DNA of 64,000 nucleotides from assembly GCA_001899065.1 (NCBI GenBank), contig MKUZ01000007.1, forward strand, positions 106,230 to 170,229, read 5' to 3'. Position 1 is the first letter of the stretch. Each line of letters starts with the position of its first letter. This DNA comes from Devosia sp. 66-22 (GTDB taxonomy: Bacteria; Pseudomonadota; Alphaproteobacteria; Rhizobiales; Devosiaceae). Under the pieces are notes generated by a model. That model searched no databases. It saw only the letters and a program-made list of their open reading frames with translations, and was not told the origin of the DNA. Positions 1 through 9,557 of the stretch are shown in pieces. A program made the translations under genes and the position numbers.

Positions 1-276
1 CACATGGCCCTCGCCCGAGACGCGCTGGCCGACCTGCAGGTTGCGCACATCGGCGCCGATCTCGACGATCTCGCCCGAGTATTCGTGCCCGGTGGTGAGC
101 CCGACTGGAACGGTCTTCCTGGCCCAATCGTCCCATTTGTAGATGTGGATGTCGGTGCCGCAGATGCCGGTCTTGTGCACCTTGACCAGCACGTCCTCGG
201 GCCCGATCTCGGGCACCGGGCGGTCTTCCATCCAGATGCCCGGCTCGGACTTCGCCTTGACGAGGGCTTTCATCAT
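1..276 (-). CDS. tdh: L-threonine 3-dehydrogenase, N-terminal part (runs off the window)
   Basis: Zinc-dependent medium-chain dehydrogenase that oxidises L-threonine to 2-amino-3-ketobutyrate. Only the first ~92 residues lie in the window; the rest continues past position 1. The minus-strand translation begins [15 protein letters not shown] and contains [15 protein letters not shown] followed by [14 protein letters not shown], the catalytic zinc Cys and the GHE motif of threonine dehydrogenases. The first ATG (276-274) overlaps the kbl stop in an ATGA junction, so the two are translationally coupled; a second ATG follows at 273. Kbl uses the product of this enzyme, so the pair forms the threonine-to-glycine pathway. 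Identity is secure from motifs and neighbour. Confidence 0.93.
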   Translation of the reverse strand, partial: MMKALVKAKSEPGIWMEDRPVPEIGPEDVLVKVHKTGICGTDIHIYKWDDWARKTVPVGLTTGHEYSGEIVEIGADVRNLQVGQRVSGEGHV

Positions 277-1466
277 ATCACTCCCAGTTCGCGGGCCGCA
301 TCGGTGAAGGCATCGACGGCGAAGTCGACGTCCTCGTCGTCGAGCGCCGCCGACATCTGCGTGCGGATGCGCGCGCGGCCCTTGGGCACCACGGGATAGA
401 AGAAGCCGGCGACATAGACGCCGCGTTTGTCGAGCGCCGCCGCGAGGTCCTGGGCGCGTTGCGCTTCGCCCAGCATCACGGGGATGATCGGCGTGTCGCC
501 TGGCAACAGCTCGAAGCCGGCCGCCGTCAGCGCCGCGCGAAAACGCTGCGTGTTGCGCATGAGCTTTTTGCGCAAATCGTCGGCAGCCTCGGCAATTTCG
601 AGCGCCTTGAGCGAGCCGGCGGTGACCGCCGGGGCCAGCGCGTTGGAGAACAGATAGGGTCGTGCCCGCTGGCGCAGCAGATCGATCACCGGCTGCGCGG
701 CGGCGATGAAGCCGCCCATGGCGCCGCCCAGCGTCTTGCCGAAGGTGCCGGTGACGATGTCGACCTTGCCGCCCGCGCCAGTGAGATGCGGTGTGCCCCT
801 GCCCTGCGGCCCGAGATGGCCCGTGGCGTGGCAGTCATCGACCATCACCAGCGCGCCATAGCGTTCGGCCAGCGCGCAGATTTCGGGCAATTTGGCGACG
901 TGGCCATCCATCGAGAACACGCCGTCGGTGGCGATCAGGCGGAAGCGCGTGCCGTCGGCGACGGCCTGCTTCAATTGCGTTTCGAGATCGTCCATGTCCG
1001 AGGTCGCGTAGCGGTAGCGCCTGGCCTTGCTCAGCCGCACGCCGTCGATGATCGAAGCATGGTTGAGTGCGTCGGAGATGATCGCGTCCGCATCGGTGAG
1101 AAGCGTCTCGAACAGGCCGCCATTGGCATCGAAGCAGGCCGCGAACAGAATCGCGTCGTCCTTGCCGAGATAGCGGGCCACCGCCTGCTCCAGCTCGCGG
1201 TGGAGATCGAGCGTGCCGCAGATGAAACGGACCGAGGCCATGCCGAAGCCATACTCGCCGATGGCCTCGGCGGCGGCCATGCGGATTTCGGCATTGTCGG
1301 CGAGGCCGAGATAGTTGTTGGCGCACAGATTGACCATGCGGCGGCCATCGCGAAGGCCGATACGGCCCGATTGCGGTGTCGCGATCTGCCGCTCGCGCTT
1401 GAGCAACCCCTGTGCCTCGATATCGGCAAGGGTCGCGGTGAGGTGGTCGAGAAATCCGGCCTGCAT
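273..1466 (-). CDS. kbl: Glycine C-acetyltransferase (2-amino-3-ketobutyrate CoA ligase)
   Basis: PLP-dependent enzyme of the alpha-oxoamine synthase family that splits 2-amino-3-ketobutyrate with CoA into glycine and acetyl-CoA. The protein is 397 residues, the usual length, starting [32 protein letters not shown] carries the PLP lysine and VDDCHATGH is the cofactor-binding Asp-His region. An open frame runs further upstream into murJ, but the ATG at 1466 has a GGAGG ribosome site just before it and matches the family start. It lies 23 bp after murJ and overlaps tdh by 4 bp. Identity is very likely; co-transcription with murJ is inferred from spacing only. Confidence 0.96.
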   Translation of the reverse strand: MQAGFLDHLTATLADIEAQGLLKRERQIATPQSGRIGLRDGRRMVNLCANNYLGLADNAEIRMAAAEAIGEYGFGMASVRFICGTLDLHRELEQAVARYLGKDDAILFAACFDANGGLFETLLTDADAIISDALNHASIIDGVRLSKARRYRYATSDMDDLETQLKQAVADGTRFRLIATDGVFSMDGHVAKLPEICALAERYGALVMVDDCHATGHLGPQGRGTPHLTGAGGKVDIVTGTFGKTLGGAMGGFIAAAQPVIDLLRQRARPYLFSNALAPAVTAGSLKALEIAEAADDLRKKLMRNTQRFRAALTAAGFELLPGDTPIIPVMLGEAQRAQDLAAALDKRGVYVAGFFYPVVPKGRARIRTQMSAALDDEDVDFAVDAFTDAARELGVI

Positions 1467-1489
1467 GGGGTCCTCCGGTTGACCCCGGC

Positions 1490-3073
1490 TTACGCCTCCG
1501 GAGGGCTCCTGCGCAACCGCCTCAAAAGTTGGCCCAGCGGCTGCGCGCCGGTGACGTGCACAAGGCCGAAATAGACCGCCATGCCGGCGATCACTAGCGC
1601 ACCCAGCGCGGCGATCTGCAGCAGCAGCGGAGCGCTCGAGGCGAGCCAGGGCGCCAGCGGCAGGGCAAGGCCCCACAGGATGGCCGCCATCACCGCCGCG
1701 GCGAGCAGGATCAGCTCATGGCGCCGCCAATCGGCGGCCGGCAGGCGGAAGTGGCCGCGGCGGCCGAGCCAGATGGCCAGCAGCACGGCGTTGGCCCAGG
1801 CCGCCACCGACGTCGCAATGGCGATGCCGACATGGGCGAGGCTGGGGAACAAGGCGAGCGACAAGGCGATGTTGACCACCACAGAGATGCCCGCAAAGAC
1901 CGTGGGGGTCTTGGTGTCCTCGCGCGCGAAGAAGCCGGGCTGCAGCACGCGGATCAGCACATAGGCCGGCAGGCCGGCGCTGAACCAGATCAGCGTCTGC
2001 GCGGTCTGGACGGTGTCGGTTGAGGTGAACGCGCCGCGCTCGAACAGCACCGAGACGATGGGCGCCGCGAGCGCGATGAGCGCCGTCGCCGCCGGCAGCG
2101 ACAGCAGCATCGAGATCAGCAGCGCCTGGTTCTGGCTGGCGTCGGCCTCGGCGTCGCGCCCGCCCTTGAGGTGCCGCGACAGTTCGGGCAGCAGCACCGT
2201 GCCCACGGCGATACCGATGATGCCGAGCGGCAATTGGTAGAGCCGGTCGGCGTAGTAGAGATAGGCAATGGCGCTGTCGGCGGCCGAGGCGATGATGGTG
2301 CCGACGAAGATGTTGACCTGGGTGATGCCGCCGGCCAGCACGGCCGGGAGAGCCAGCAGCCAGAAGCGCTTCACCTCGCCGTCGAATTTCGGCCAGTGCA
2401 GCCGCGGCACGAAGCCGGCGCGCCGCACCGCGGCATAGACGAGGATCAACTGTGCGATGCCGCCGGCGATCGTGCCCACGGCAATCCAGATGGCCGTCTG
2501 CACATCGGTGTTCGCGCTCAGCACCAGCGGCAGCATGAAGGCGATCATCACAATGTTGAGCAGGATCGGCGCGAAGGCGGCTGCCTTGAAATAGCCGAGC
2601 CCGTTGAGGATCGCCGCATAGGCCGCCATCAGCGACATGCACATGAGGTAGGGGAAACAGATGCGCGTCAGCAGCACCGTGAGGTCGTACTTGGCCGGAT
2701 CGTCGAGGAAGCCGGGCACGAACGGCGCCAGCACCCAGGGCATGAAGATCTCAACGAGGATGGTGACCACCGTCACCACCACCACCAGCCAGCTCATGAT
2801 CCGCGCCGCCCATTGCCGCGCCGGCTCGCGGCCGTCCTGCTCGAGCGCTTTGGCAAAGAGCGGAATGAACGCGGTGTTGAACGCCCCCTCGGCGAACAGC
2901 CGGCGGAACAGATTGGGGAAGCGGAACGCGGCGAGATAGGCGTCGGCCGCCGGCCCCGTGCCCAGCACGGCGGCCACCAGCGCATCGCGGACGAAGCCCA
3001 GGATGCGCGAGCCCAGCGTCAGCACGCCGACATTGAGGAAATTGCGGTAGAGGGACGACGCCCCGCTAGCCAT
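1490..3073 (-). CDS. murJ: Lipid II flippase MurJ
   Basis: Polytopic inner-membrane flippase of the MviN/MurJ family that moves lipid II to the periplasmic face for peptidoglycan synthesis. The 527-residue protein has about 14 hydrophobic segments. Its N-terminus ([17 protein letters not shown], then [21 protein letters not shown]) is the MurJ signature with conserved charged residues in the first helices. It overlaps the end of glnD by 8 bp, a typical alphaproteobacterial glnD-murJ coupling. The length is normal and no damage is visible. Confidence 0.96.
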   Translation of the reverse strand: MASGASSLYRNFLNVGVLTLGSRILGFVRDALVAAVLGTGPAADAYLAAFRFPNLFRRLFAEGAFNTAFIPLFAKALEQDGREPARQWAARIMSWLVVVVTVVTILVEIFMPWVLAPFVPGFLDDPAKYDLTVLLTRICFPYLMCMSLMAAYAAILNGLGYFKAAAFAPILLNIVMIAFMLPLVLSANTDVQTAIWIAVGTIAGGIAQLILVYAAVRRAGFVPRLHWPKFDGEVKRFWLLALPAVLAGGITQVNIFVGTIIASAADSAIAYLYYADRLYQLPLGIIGIAVGTVLLPELSRHLKGGRDAEADASQNQALLISMLLSLPAATALIALAAPIVSVLFERGAFTSTDTVQTAQTLIWFSAGLPAYVLIRVLQPGFFAREDTKTPTVFAGISVVVNIALSLALFPSLAHVGIAIATSVAAWANAVLLAIWLGRRGHFRLPAADWRRHELILLAAAVMAAILWGLALPLAPWLASSAPLLLQIAALGALVIAGMAVYFGLVHVTGAQPLGQLLRRLRRSPPEA

Positions 3074-5879
3074 TCACAACCCTGGGCGCGCGCTCCTCGT
3101 GCCGGGGCGCCTCGGGGTTGAACACCTTCAGCAGCGTGTCGCGGATGGCTTTCTGCCGCGACTTGCTCTCGATCTTATGGCCGGTGAGGTCGGTGACGTA
3201 GAAGACGTCGACCGCCTTCTCGCCATAGGTGCCGATATGGGCCGAGCCGATGGTGAGGTTGAGGTCGGAGATGGCGCGGGTGAGGTGGTGCAACAGGCCC
3301 GTGCGGTCGAGGCCCATCACCTCGATGACGGTGAACTTCTCGGAAAGCGTGTTCGACACCTCGACCGAGGCCGGCAGGGTGAATGGACGCAGGCGCCGGT
3401 TGTGGCGGCTCTCCTTGCCCACATCGATCAGCACCTGGCGCTTGCCCTGGAGCAGCGCCTTCACCGTTTCGATGATGCGGTTGGCGCGTACCTTCTCGTC
3501 CTCGTCGGAGGTGAAGGCGCGGCGCAGGCGGAAGGTGTCGAGAGCGCGACCGTCGCGCGTCGAGAAGATCTGCGCGCCAATGATCGAGGCCTCGCACATG
3601 GTGCAGGCGCCGGCGATCAGCGACAGCAGCCGCGGATGGTCGGGCGTGTAGAACGAGACTTCGGTAATGCCCTCGAAGGCCTGCACGCGGATGGCGCCAG
3701 CAAACGGGTTGTGGGCATTGTCGGCGGCGCGGATCATCCTGGCGTGCTCGAGCTGCAGCTCGAGCTCGGCGCGCAGCCAGTAGTGATTGTAGTGCCGGCC
3801 CATATAGGCTTCGAGCTCGGGCTTGGGCCAGGCACTGAGCGCTTCCTCGAGCTTGTGCTTGGCCTCGGCGATGCGGTCCGACTGGGTGACGCGCGAATGA
3901 CCACCCGACAGCAGCGGCTCTGTCGCGTAGTAGAGCGAGCGCAGCAGGCTGCCCTTCCAGCCGGTCCACACGCCGGGGCCTACCGCGCGGATATCGCAGG
4001 CGGTGAGGATCATCAGCAGCGCCAGGCGCTGCGGCGACTGCACGATGTCGGCGAAGGCGCGCGCCGTTTCGGGGTCCTGCAAATCGCGCGCCTGGGCGAT
4101 CTCGCTCATCGTCAGGTGGTACTGCACCAGCCAGGAGACGGTGTCGGTCTCGGCAGCATCGAGCCCGAGGCGCGGGCAGAATTTGCGAGCGATGCGGGCA
4201 CCGGCGATCGAGTGATCTTCCGGCCGGCCCTTGGCGATGTCGTGAAGGAACAGCGCCACATAGAGCAGCCGCGTGTCGTTGAGCGAAGGCAGCAGCTCGT
4301 GGGTGAGCGGCAATTGCTCGCGCAGGCCGCCATTGGCGATCTCAGCCATGACGCCGACGGCGCGGATCAGATGCTCGTCCACCGTATAGTGGTGGTACAT
4401 GTTGAACTGCATGAGCGCGACGATCTTGCCGAACTCGGGCACAAACTTTCCCAGAACGCCGCTCTCGTTCATCTGGCGCAGGATGCGCTCGACGGTGCGC
4501 GGGCTGGTCAGGATCTCGAGGAACCACTCATTGGCCTGCTTGTCGGTGCGCACGTCGTGGCCGACGAGGCGGAGCGAGCGACGCAGCTGCTTGATGGCGT
4601 CGGGATGAAACAGCAGATCGTTGCGCGAGGCGACGAGGAAGCTCTTGATGATGCTGAGCGGCCTGGTCTCGAAGGTGTCGGCTTTGGTCGTGTTGAGCCG
4701 GCCGGAATCGATGACGAAATCGGGCTCGCCCTTGATCGCCACCTTGCCGCGTTTGAACATGCCGGTGACCCGCCCCATCATGTCGAGCGGCTTGGCATGG
4801 TCGAATTCGAGGCTGGTGCAGAAGATGCGGGTCAGATCGCCCACATCCTTGGCGACGAGGAAGTAGCGCTTCATCAGCCGCTCGACGCCCAGCATGCCCG
4901 GGCGGTCGGCGTAATGCAGGCGCGAAGCGAGTTCGGGCTGCACGTCGAAGGTCAGCTTCTCGTCGGCACGGCCGGTGAGGAAGTGCAGGTGACAACGGAT
5001 GGCCCAGAGGAAATCCTCGGCCTTCTGGAACAGGCGGTACTCGTCACGCGAGAACACGCCCTTGTCGACCAGCTCCGCGCTGGTCTTGACCCGGTAGAAG
5101 TACTTGCCGATCCAGAACAGCGTGTGCAGGTCGCGCAGCCCGCCCTTGCCGTCCTTGATGTTGGGCTCGACCACATAGCGGGTGTTGCCCATCTGGCGGT
5201 GGCGCTCCTCGCGCTCGGCCATCTTGGCGGCGATGAATTCGGGGCCCGTCTTGGGCATGATCTCGCCCTCGAAGCGTTTCTCGAGCGTATCGAACAGGGC
5301 GCGGTCGCCGGTCAGGTAGCGCGCCTCGAGCGTGGCGGTGCGGACCGTCATGTCGGCGCGCGCCATGCGGATGCAGTCGTCGACCGAGCGGACCGCGTGG
5401 CCGACCTTCTGGCCAAGGTCCCACAGCATATAGAGGACGTATTCGGTGACCTGCTCGCCCCAGGGCGTCTGCTTGTAGGGCAGGATGAACAGCAGATCGA
5501 TGTCCGAGCCCGGCGCCAGCGTGCCGCGGCCATAGCCGCCGACCGCGGCAAGCGCGATAGCCTCGGCGCCCGAGGGATTGTCGACCGGATAGACCTGGGT
5601 GACGGCGAAGCGGTGGATGGCGCGGATGATCTCGTCCTGCGCTGCGGACAGATTCTGCGCGCAGCGCGTGCCGCGGCCATGGTCGATCAGATCGGCCTCG
5701 GCGGATCTGCGCGCCTCGGCGAGGCTCCGGCGCATCACGGCGAGGACGGCGGAGCGGGCCTGCGCCGATTTCGGCGAATCCTGGCCGATCGCGGCCCTTA
5801 CCTCGTCGAGGATTGCGTCAGCGGATTTGAGGTGGAACGACGCCTTTTTGGGGCGGAGTTCAGCTTCGGCGACCGGCAT
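3066..5879 (-). CDS. glnD: [Protein-PII] uridylyltransferase / uridylyl-removing enzyme GlnD
   Basis: Bifunctional nitrogen sensor that uridylylates PII proteins when glutamine is low and de-uridylylates them when it is high. The 937-residue protein has the full domain order. First comes a nucleotidyltransferase domain with GGYGRGTLAPGSDIDLLF (the G-S-D-x-D metal site, ~residues 113-130). Next is the GlnD linker with EPNIKDGKGGLRDLH, then an HD domain containing LFLHDIAKGRPEDHS, and finally two ACT domains with ITEVSFYTPDHPRLLSLIAG and VMGLDRTGLLHHLTRAI. It overlaps the mutS stop by 20 bp and murJ by 8 bp, so mutS-glnD-murJ is probably one transcription unit. All key motifs are intact. Confidence 0.97.
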   Translation of the reverse strand: MPVAEAELRPKKASFHLKSADAILDEVRAAIGQDSPKSAQARSAVLAVMRRSLAEARRSAEADLIDHGRGTRCAQNLSAAQDEIIRAIHRFAVTQVYPVDNPSGAEAIALAAVGGYGRGTLAPGSDIDLLFILPYKQTPWGEQVTEYVLYMLWDLGQKVGHAVRSVDDCIRMARADMTVRTATLEARYLTGDRALFDTLEKRFEGEIMPKTGPEFIAAKMAEREERHRQMGNTRYVVEPNIKDGKGGLRDLHTLFWIGKYFYRVKTSAELVDKGVFSRDEYRLFQKAEDFLWAIRCHLHFLTGRADEKLTFDVQPELASRLHYADRPGMLGVERLMKRYFLVAKDVGDLTRIFCTSLEFDHAKPLDMMGRVTGMFKRGKVAIKGEPDFVIDSGRLNTTKADTFETRPLSIIKSFLVASRNDLLFHPDAIKQLRRSLRLVGHDVRTDKQANEWFLEILTSPRTVERILRQMNESGVLGKFVPEFGKIVALMQFNMYHHYTVDEHLIRAVGVMAEIANGGLREQLPLTHELLPSLNDTRLLYVALFLHDIAKGRPEDHSIAGARIARKFCPRLGLDAAETDTVSWLVQYHLTMSEIAQARDLQDPETARAFADIVQSPQRLALLMILTACDIRAVGPGVWTGWKGSLLRSLYYATEPLLSGGHSRVTQSDRIAEAKHKLEEALSAWPKPELEAYMGRHYNHYWLRAELELQLEHARMIRAADNAHNPFAGAIRVQAFEGITEVSFYTPDHPRLLSLIAGACTMCEASIIGAQIFSTRDGRALDTFRLRRAFTSDEDEKVRANRIIETVKALLQGKRQVLIDVGKESRHNRRLRPFTLPASVEVSNTLSEKFTVIEVMGLDRTGLLHHLTRAISDLNLTIGSAHIGTYGEKAVDVFYVTDLTGHKIESKSRQKAIRDTLLKVFNPEAPRHEERAPRVVNG

Positions 5880-8550
5880 CGCGGGCTTTCTTCAGCTCAT
5901 AGATCAGCTCGAGCGCCTGTCGCGGAGTCAGTTCGTCTGGGCGCACCTGGTCGAGCATGTCAGTGAGAGGATTAATTTCCGGCTTTTTCGGCGCGGGAGC
6001 GGCCGCGAAAAGCGGCAGATCGTCTAGCATGGGCGCGGAATTGCCGGAAGAGCGGCTTTCGAGCACACCCAGCACCTGCCGGGCCCGGGCGAGCACGGTT
6101 TCGGGCAGCCCGGCGAGGCGGGCGACCTGGATGCCGTAGGACCGGTCGGCGGCGCCGGGGGCGACTTCGTGGAGGAACACCACTTCACCCTCCCATTCGC
6201 GCACCGACATCGTCACATTCTTCACGCGCTTCAATGACTTGGCCAGGGCCGTCATCTCGTGGAAATGGGTCGCGAACAGGCCGCGGCAGCCGGTGTCGTT
6301 GTGGAGCGCCTCGACCGCCGCCCAGGCAATGGAGAGGCCGTCGAAAGTCGCCGTGCCGCGGCCGATTTCATCGAGGATCACCAAGGACCTGGCGGTCGCG
6401 CGGTTGAGGATGGCGGCGGTTTCGACCATCTCGACCATGAAGGTGGAGCGGCCGTGGGCGATGTCGTCGGAGGCGCCGACGCGGCTGAAGACACGGTCGA
6501 TGATGCCGATGGAGGCACCGATGGCGGGCACGAAACTGCCCATCTGGGCGAGGATGGCGATCAGCGCGTTCTGGCGGAGGAAGGTCGACTTACCGCCCAT
6601 GTTGGGTCCGGTGACCAGCCACAGCGCGCCGCCCGACAAATCCGTGTCGTTGGCAACGAAGGGGTGGCCCTCGGCCTTGACGGTGGTTTCGACCACCGGA
6701 TGCCGTCCGCCCCGGATATCAAAGCTCAGCGAACCGTCGATCACCGGCCGCGCATAGCCGCGGGTCGCCGCGAGATGGGCGAGGCCGGCCGACACGTCGA
6801 GCCCCGCCAGGGCGTCGGCGACGGCGCGCAGCAGGTCGGTCTCGCCCAGCGTCGCCGCGACCAGCCTGGCGAAGATCGCGCCCTCGATCTCGAGCGCCTT
6901 CTCATGCGCCCGCGCGATGCGGCCCTCGAGCTCGGCGAGCTCGGCGGTGGTGAAGCGCATCGCGTTCGCCATTGTCTGGCGGTGGATGAAGGTGCCACGC
7001 CAGGGTTCCTCGAGCAGCTTGCCGCCATGCCCCGCCGGCACCTCGACGAAATAGCCCAGCACGCCATTGTGCCGGATCTTGAGCGACTTGACGTCGGTCT
7101 CCGAGATCAGCCGCGCCTGCAGCGCCGCCACGACGGCGCGGGTTTCGCTCGCCAGCGCCCGCTCGGCATCGAGCGCCGTGTCATAACCGCGCCGGACGAA
7201 GCCGCCATCGCGGCTGAGGAGCGGCGGGTCCTCGTCGATGGCGCGGCCGAGTTCGGCGGCAAGCGCGGCCGGCGCCGTCGCGAGCGTCGTGCCGATGGCC
7301 GCAAGCTCGGCCGGCGCGTCATCGAGGCCGGCCAGCATCCGCGACAGCTCGCCTGCCGCCGCCACGGCGCGGGCGACGGCATTGAGGTCGCGCGGACCAC
7401 CGCGGCCAAGCGCGAGGCGGGTGAGCGCGCGGGTGAGGTCGGGCACCGCCTTGAGCGCGCCGCGCAATTGGGTGGCGCGAATGGTTTCGTCGGCGAGCCG
7501 CGCCACCGCATCGAGCCGGGCGTTGATTGGGCCGGCCTCGCAGAGCGGCGCCGCGAGCCGCCGCGCGAGGAGGCGCGACCCGGCCGGGGTGACGCAGGCA
7601 TCGATCTCGCTGAGCAGCGAGCCCCTGACCGTCCCGCGCTGCGTTTCGAGCAATTCGAGCGACGAGCGCGTCGCCGCATCGATCGCCATGTGGGCAGCGA
7701 GCCGCTCGGACGATGGCGCGCGCAGCGCCACGGCCACGCCCTTCTGCGATTCCCCGATATAGCCGATCAGTGCGCCGAGCGCGGCCCGCTCGACGCGCGA
7801 CCAGGCCGACGGATCGACCGAGCCATCGGGGAAGGCCGTGGCGATGGTGGCCGCCGCGGCGACCGAATCGAACGCTTCGGCGGGCATGATGACGATCTGC
7901 CCCGAGGGCAGCACCAGGCGCATCGCCTTGAGCTCGTCGCGCACGGCATCGGGGAGCAGCAGCTCGGCCGGATCGATTCGCGCCAGCTCATCGGCCAGCG
8001 CCGCGGCCGTGAGCGGCAGCACGGTGAGCTCGCCGGTCGACACATCGGCGAAGGCGAGCGCGAAGTCGGTCTCGCCATGGCGCAGCATGGCGAGCGCCGC
8101 GAGATAGTTGCTGGCGCGCGCCGGCAAAAGATCGTCCTCGGTGAGCGTGCCGGCCGTCACCAGCCGTACGACGTCGCGCTTCACCACCGATTTGCTGCCG
8201 CGCTTCTTGGCCTCGGCAACGTCCTCGACCTGCTCGCAGATGGCGACGCGATGGCCCAGCCCGATCAGCTTCTTGAGATAGTCCTGCGCCGCATGCACGG
8301 GCACGCCGCACAGCGGAATGTCCTGCCCCTGATGCTTGCCGCGCCTGGTGAGCACGATGCCCAGCGCGGCCGAGGCGATCTCGGCGTCCTCGAAGAACAT
8401 CTCGTAGAAATCGCCCATCCGGTAGAACAGCATGTAGCCCGGATTGAGCGCCTTCAGCTCGAGATACTGCCCCATCGCCGGCGACGGCGGCGCATGCACA
8501 ATCGCCACCGGCTCGGCCGTTTCAGGCGCATCGAAGGGGGTTTGGTCCAT
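5860..8550 (-). CDS. mutS: DNA mismatch repair protein MutS
   Basis: Recognises mispairs and starts methyl-directed mismatch repair as an ATPase dimer. The 896-residue length is normal. The N-terminal mismatch-binding region has GYMLFYRMGDFYEMFFEDA with the Phe-x-Glu motif. The C-terminal ATPase has Walker A TGPNMGGKSTFLRQ, Walker B LVILDEIGRGTATFDG and the signature ATHFHEMTAL. It ends with a helical tail like the MutS tetramerisation region. The ATG at 8550 is the first gene of the mutS-glnD-murJ-kbl-tdh run. No mutL is seen in the window. Confidence 0.97.
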   Translation of the reverse strand: MDQTPFDAPETAEPVAIVHAPPSPAMGQYLELKALNPGYMLFYRMGDFYEMFFEDAEIASAALGIVLTRRGKHQGQDIPLCGVPVHAAQDYLKKLIGLGHRVAICEQVEDVAEAKKRGSKSVVKRDVVRLVTAGTLTEDDLLPARASNYLAALAMLRHGETDFALAFADVSTGELTVLPLTAAALADELARIDPAELLLPDAVRDELKAMRLVLPSGQIVIMPAEAFDSVAAAATIATAFPDGSVDPSAWSRVERAALGALIGYIGESQKGVAVALRAPSSERLAAHMAIDAATRSSLELLETQRGTVRGSLLSEIDACVTPAGSRLLARRLAAPLCEAGPINARLDAVARLADETIRATQLRGALKAVPDLTRALTRLALGRGGPRDLNAVARAVAAAGELSRMLAGLDDAPAELAAIGTTLATAPAALAAELGRAIDEDPPLLSRDGGFVRRGYDTALDAERALASETRAVVAALQARLISETDVKSLKIRHNGVLGYFVEVPAGHGGKLLEEPWRGTFIHRQTMANAMRFTTAELAELEGRIARAHEKALEIEGAIFARLVAATLGETDLLRAVADALAGLDVSAGLAHLAATRGYARPVIDGSLSFDIRGGRHPVVETTVKAEGHPFVANDTDLSGGALWLVTGPNMGGKSTFLRQNALIAILAQMGSFVPAIGASIGIIDRVFSRVGASDDIAHGRSTFMVEMVETAAILNRATARSLVILDEIGRGTATFDGLSIAWAAVEALHNDTGCRGLFATHFHEMTALAKSLKRVKNVTMSVREWEGEVVFLHEVAPGAADRSYGIQVARLAGLPETVLARARQVLGVLESRSSGNSAPMLDDLPLFAAAPAPKKPEINPLTDMLDQVRPDELTPRQALELIYELKKARDAGRRS

Positions 8551-8630
8551 GGGGAGCGGAAATTAGGGGAGATGGCTGGGATGGGCAACCGGAGTTGGCG
8601 CCGCATCCCCGTGAGTGTGGCCCCGAATGT

Positions 8631-9503
8631 TCAGTTCACCCCCAGCACCTTCCGCCACGTCCATTGCGGCTCATAGCCGATCAGCTCGCGGGCCTGCGCG
8701 ATCGAGATCAGCGTCTCGTGCGGGCCGGTGCCCGGGCGCAGGGCGCAACCGGGGTAGCAGGCGGCGAGCAGTTCCGCATTGGTCTGGCGCATCACCGTGT
8801 CGGCGGCCGCGATGGTCATCACCTCGGCGCCCGTGATGTCCGACTCCAGCGCCTGCACGCAGGAGACGGCGGTATCGCGGGCGTCGACATAGGCCCACAG
8901 ATCGAACTTCTTGGCGTGCGGATCGTCCCAGAATCCCGGAATGCGCTCATAGGACGTCACGTGGCCGGGCGTGTCGTAGAAGATGTTGGAGAAGCGCAGC
9001 CCCACGAAGGGCACGCCATAGGCGCGGCTCATGTGGCGCGCCAGGTCCTCGGTGACGGCCTTGGAGATGCCGTAGGACGAGGTGGGGATCGGCGGGTCGT
9101 CATCGCGGGTGGGCAGCACCGCGGGCGGAATGGTGAAGGGAAAGCCCAGCACGGTCTCGGACGACGCCCAAACGACCTTCCGCATGCGCAGGACACACGC
9201 CGCCTGGAACACGTTGTAGGCGATGAGGGTGTTGACATGGAAGCGCGCCGCGCCCGACACATGGTCCCAGTCGGGCTCGCCATTGGCGGCAAGCTGGATG
9301 ACCGCGTCGTGGCCGTGGAGCGCCGCGAAGGTCTGGCCGTAGTCGGTGAGATCGACCCTGATGAAGCCGCGCCGCTCGATGCCGCCCGGCACGGCGCGGT
9401 CGAGATTGGTGACCTCATGGCCTTGCGCCTCGAGCGCGGCAATCACCACCGGCCCCAGCCCACGGTCCCACGATCCGGTGCCGCCGGTGACTGCGACTTT
9501 CAT
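8631..9503 (-). CDS. NAD-dependent epimerase/dehydratase family protein
   Basis: Extended short-chain dehydrogenase of 290 residues that acts on nucleotide sugars, sugars or sugar acids; the substrate is unknown. A Rossmann start (MKVAVTGGTGSWDRGLGP) is followed by VIQLAANGEPD and a catalytic SSYGISKAVTEDLA, where YxxxK is intact. The glycine loop is odd: GGTGSWDRGLG is longer than the usual GxxGxxG. The gene lies 54 bp downstream of the GH43/xylose genes on the same strand, so a role in pentose or uronic-acid metabolism is plausible but inferred. Confidence 0.8.
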   Translation of the reverse strand: MKVAVTGGTGSWDRGLGPVVIAALEAQGHEVTNLDRAVPGGIERRGFIRVDLTDYGQTFAALHGHDAVIQLAANGEPDWDHVSGAARFHVNTLIAYNVFQAACVLRMRKVVWASSETVLGFPFTIPPAVLPTRDDDPPIPTSSYGISKAVTEDLARHMSRAYGVPFVGLRFSNIFYDTPGHVTSYERIPGFWDDPHAKKFDLWAYVDARDTAVSCVQALESDITGAEVMTIAAADTVMRQTNAELLAACYPGCALRPGTGPHETLISIAQARELIGYEPQWTWRKVLGVN

Positions 9504-9557
9504 TCGCCTTGCCTCGCCTGTCCGCGCAACCGGCTCGCTCTCATCCGCTTGCGTCCC

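Noticed and set aside
3099..5966. 955-codon plus-strand open frame opposite glnD
   Set aside because: Antisense shadow from high G+C: glnD is a complete, conserved protein on the other strand and this frame shows no family motifs. The same applies to 6259-8676 opposite mutS and 62139-63881 opposite recQ.
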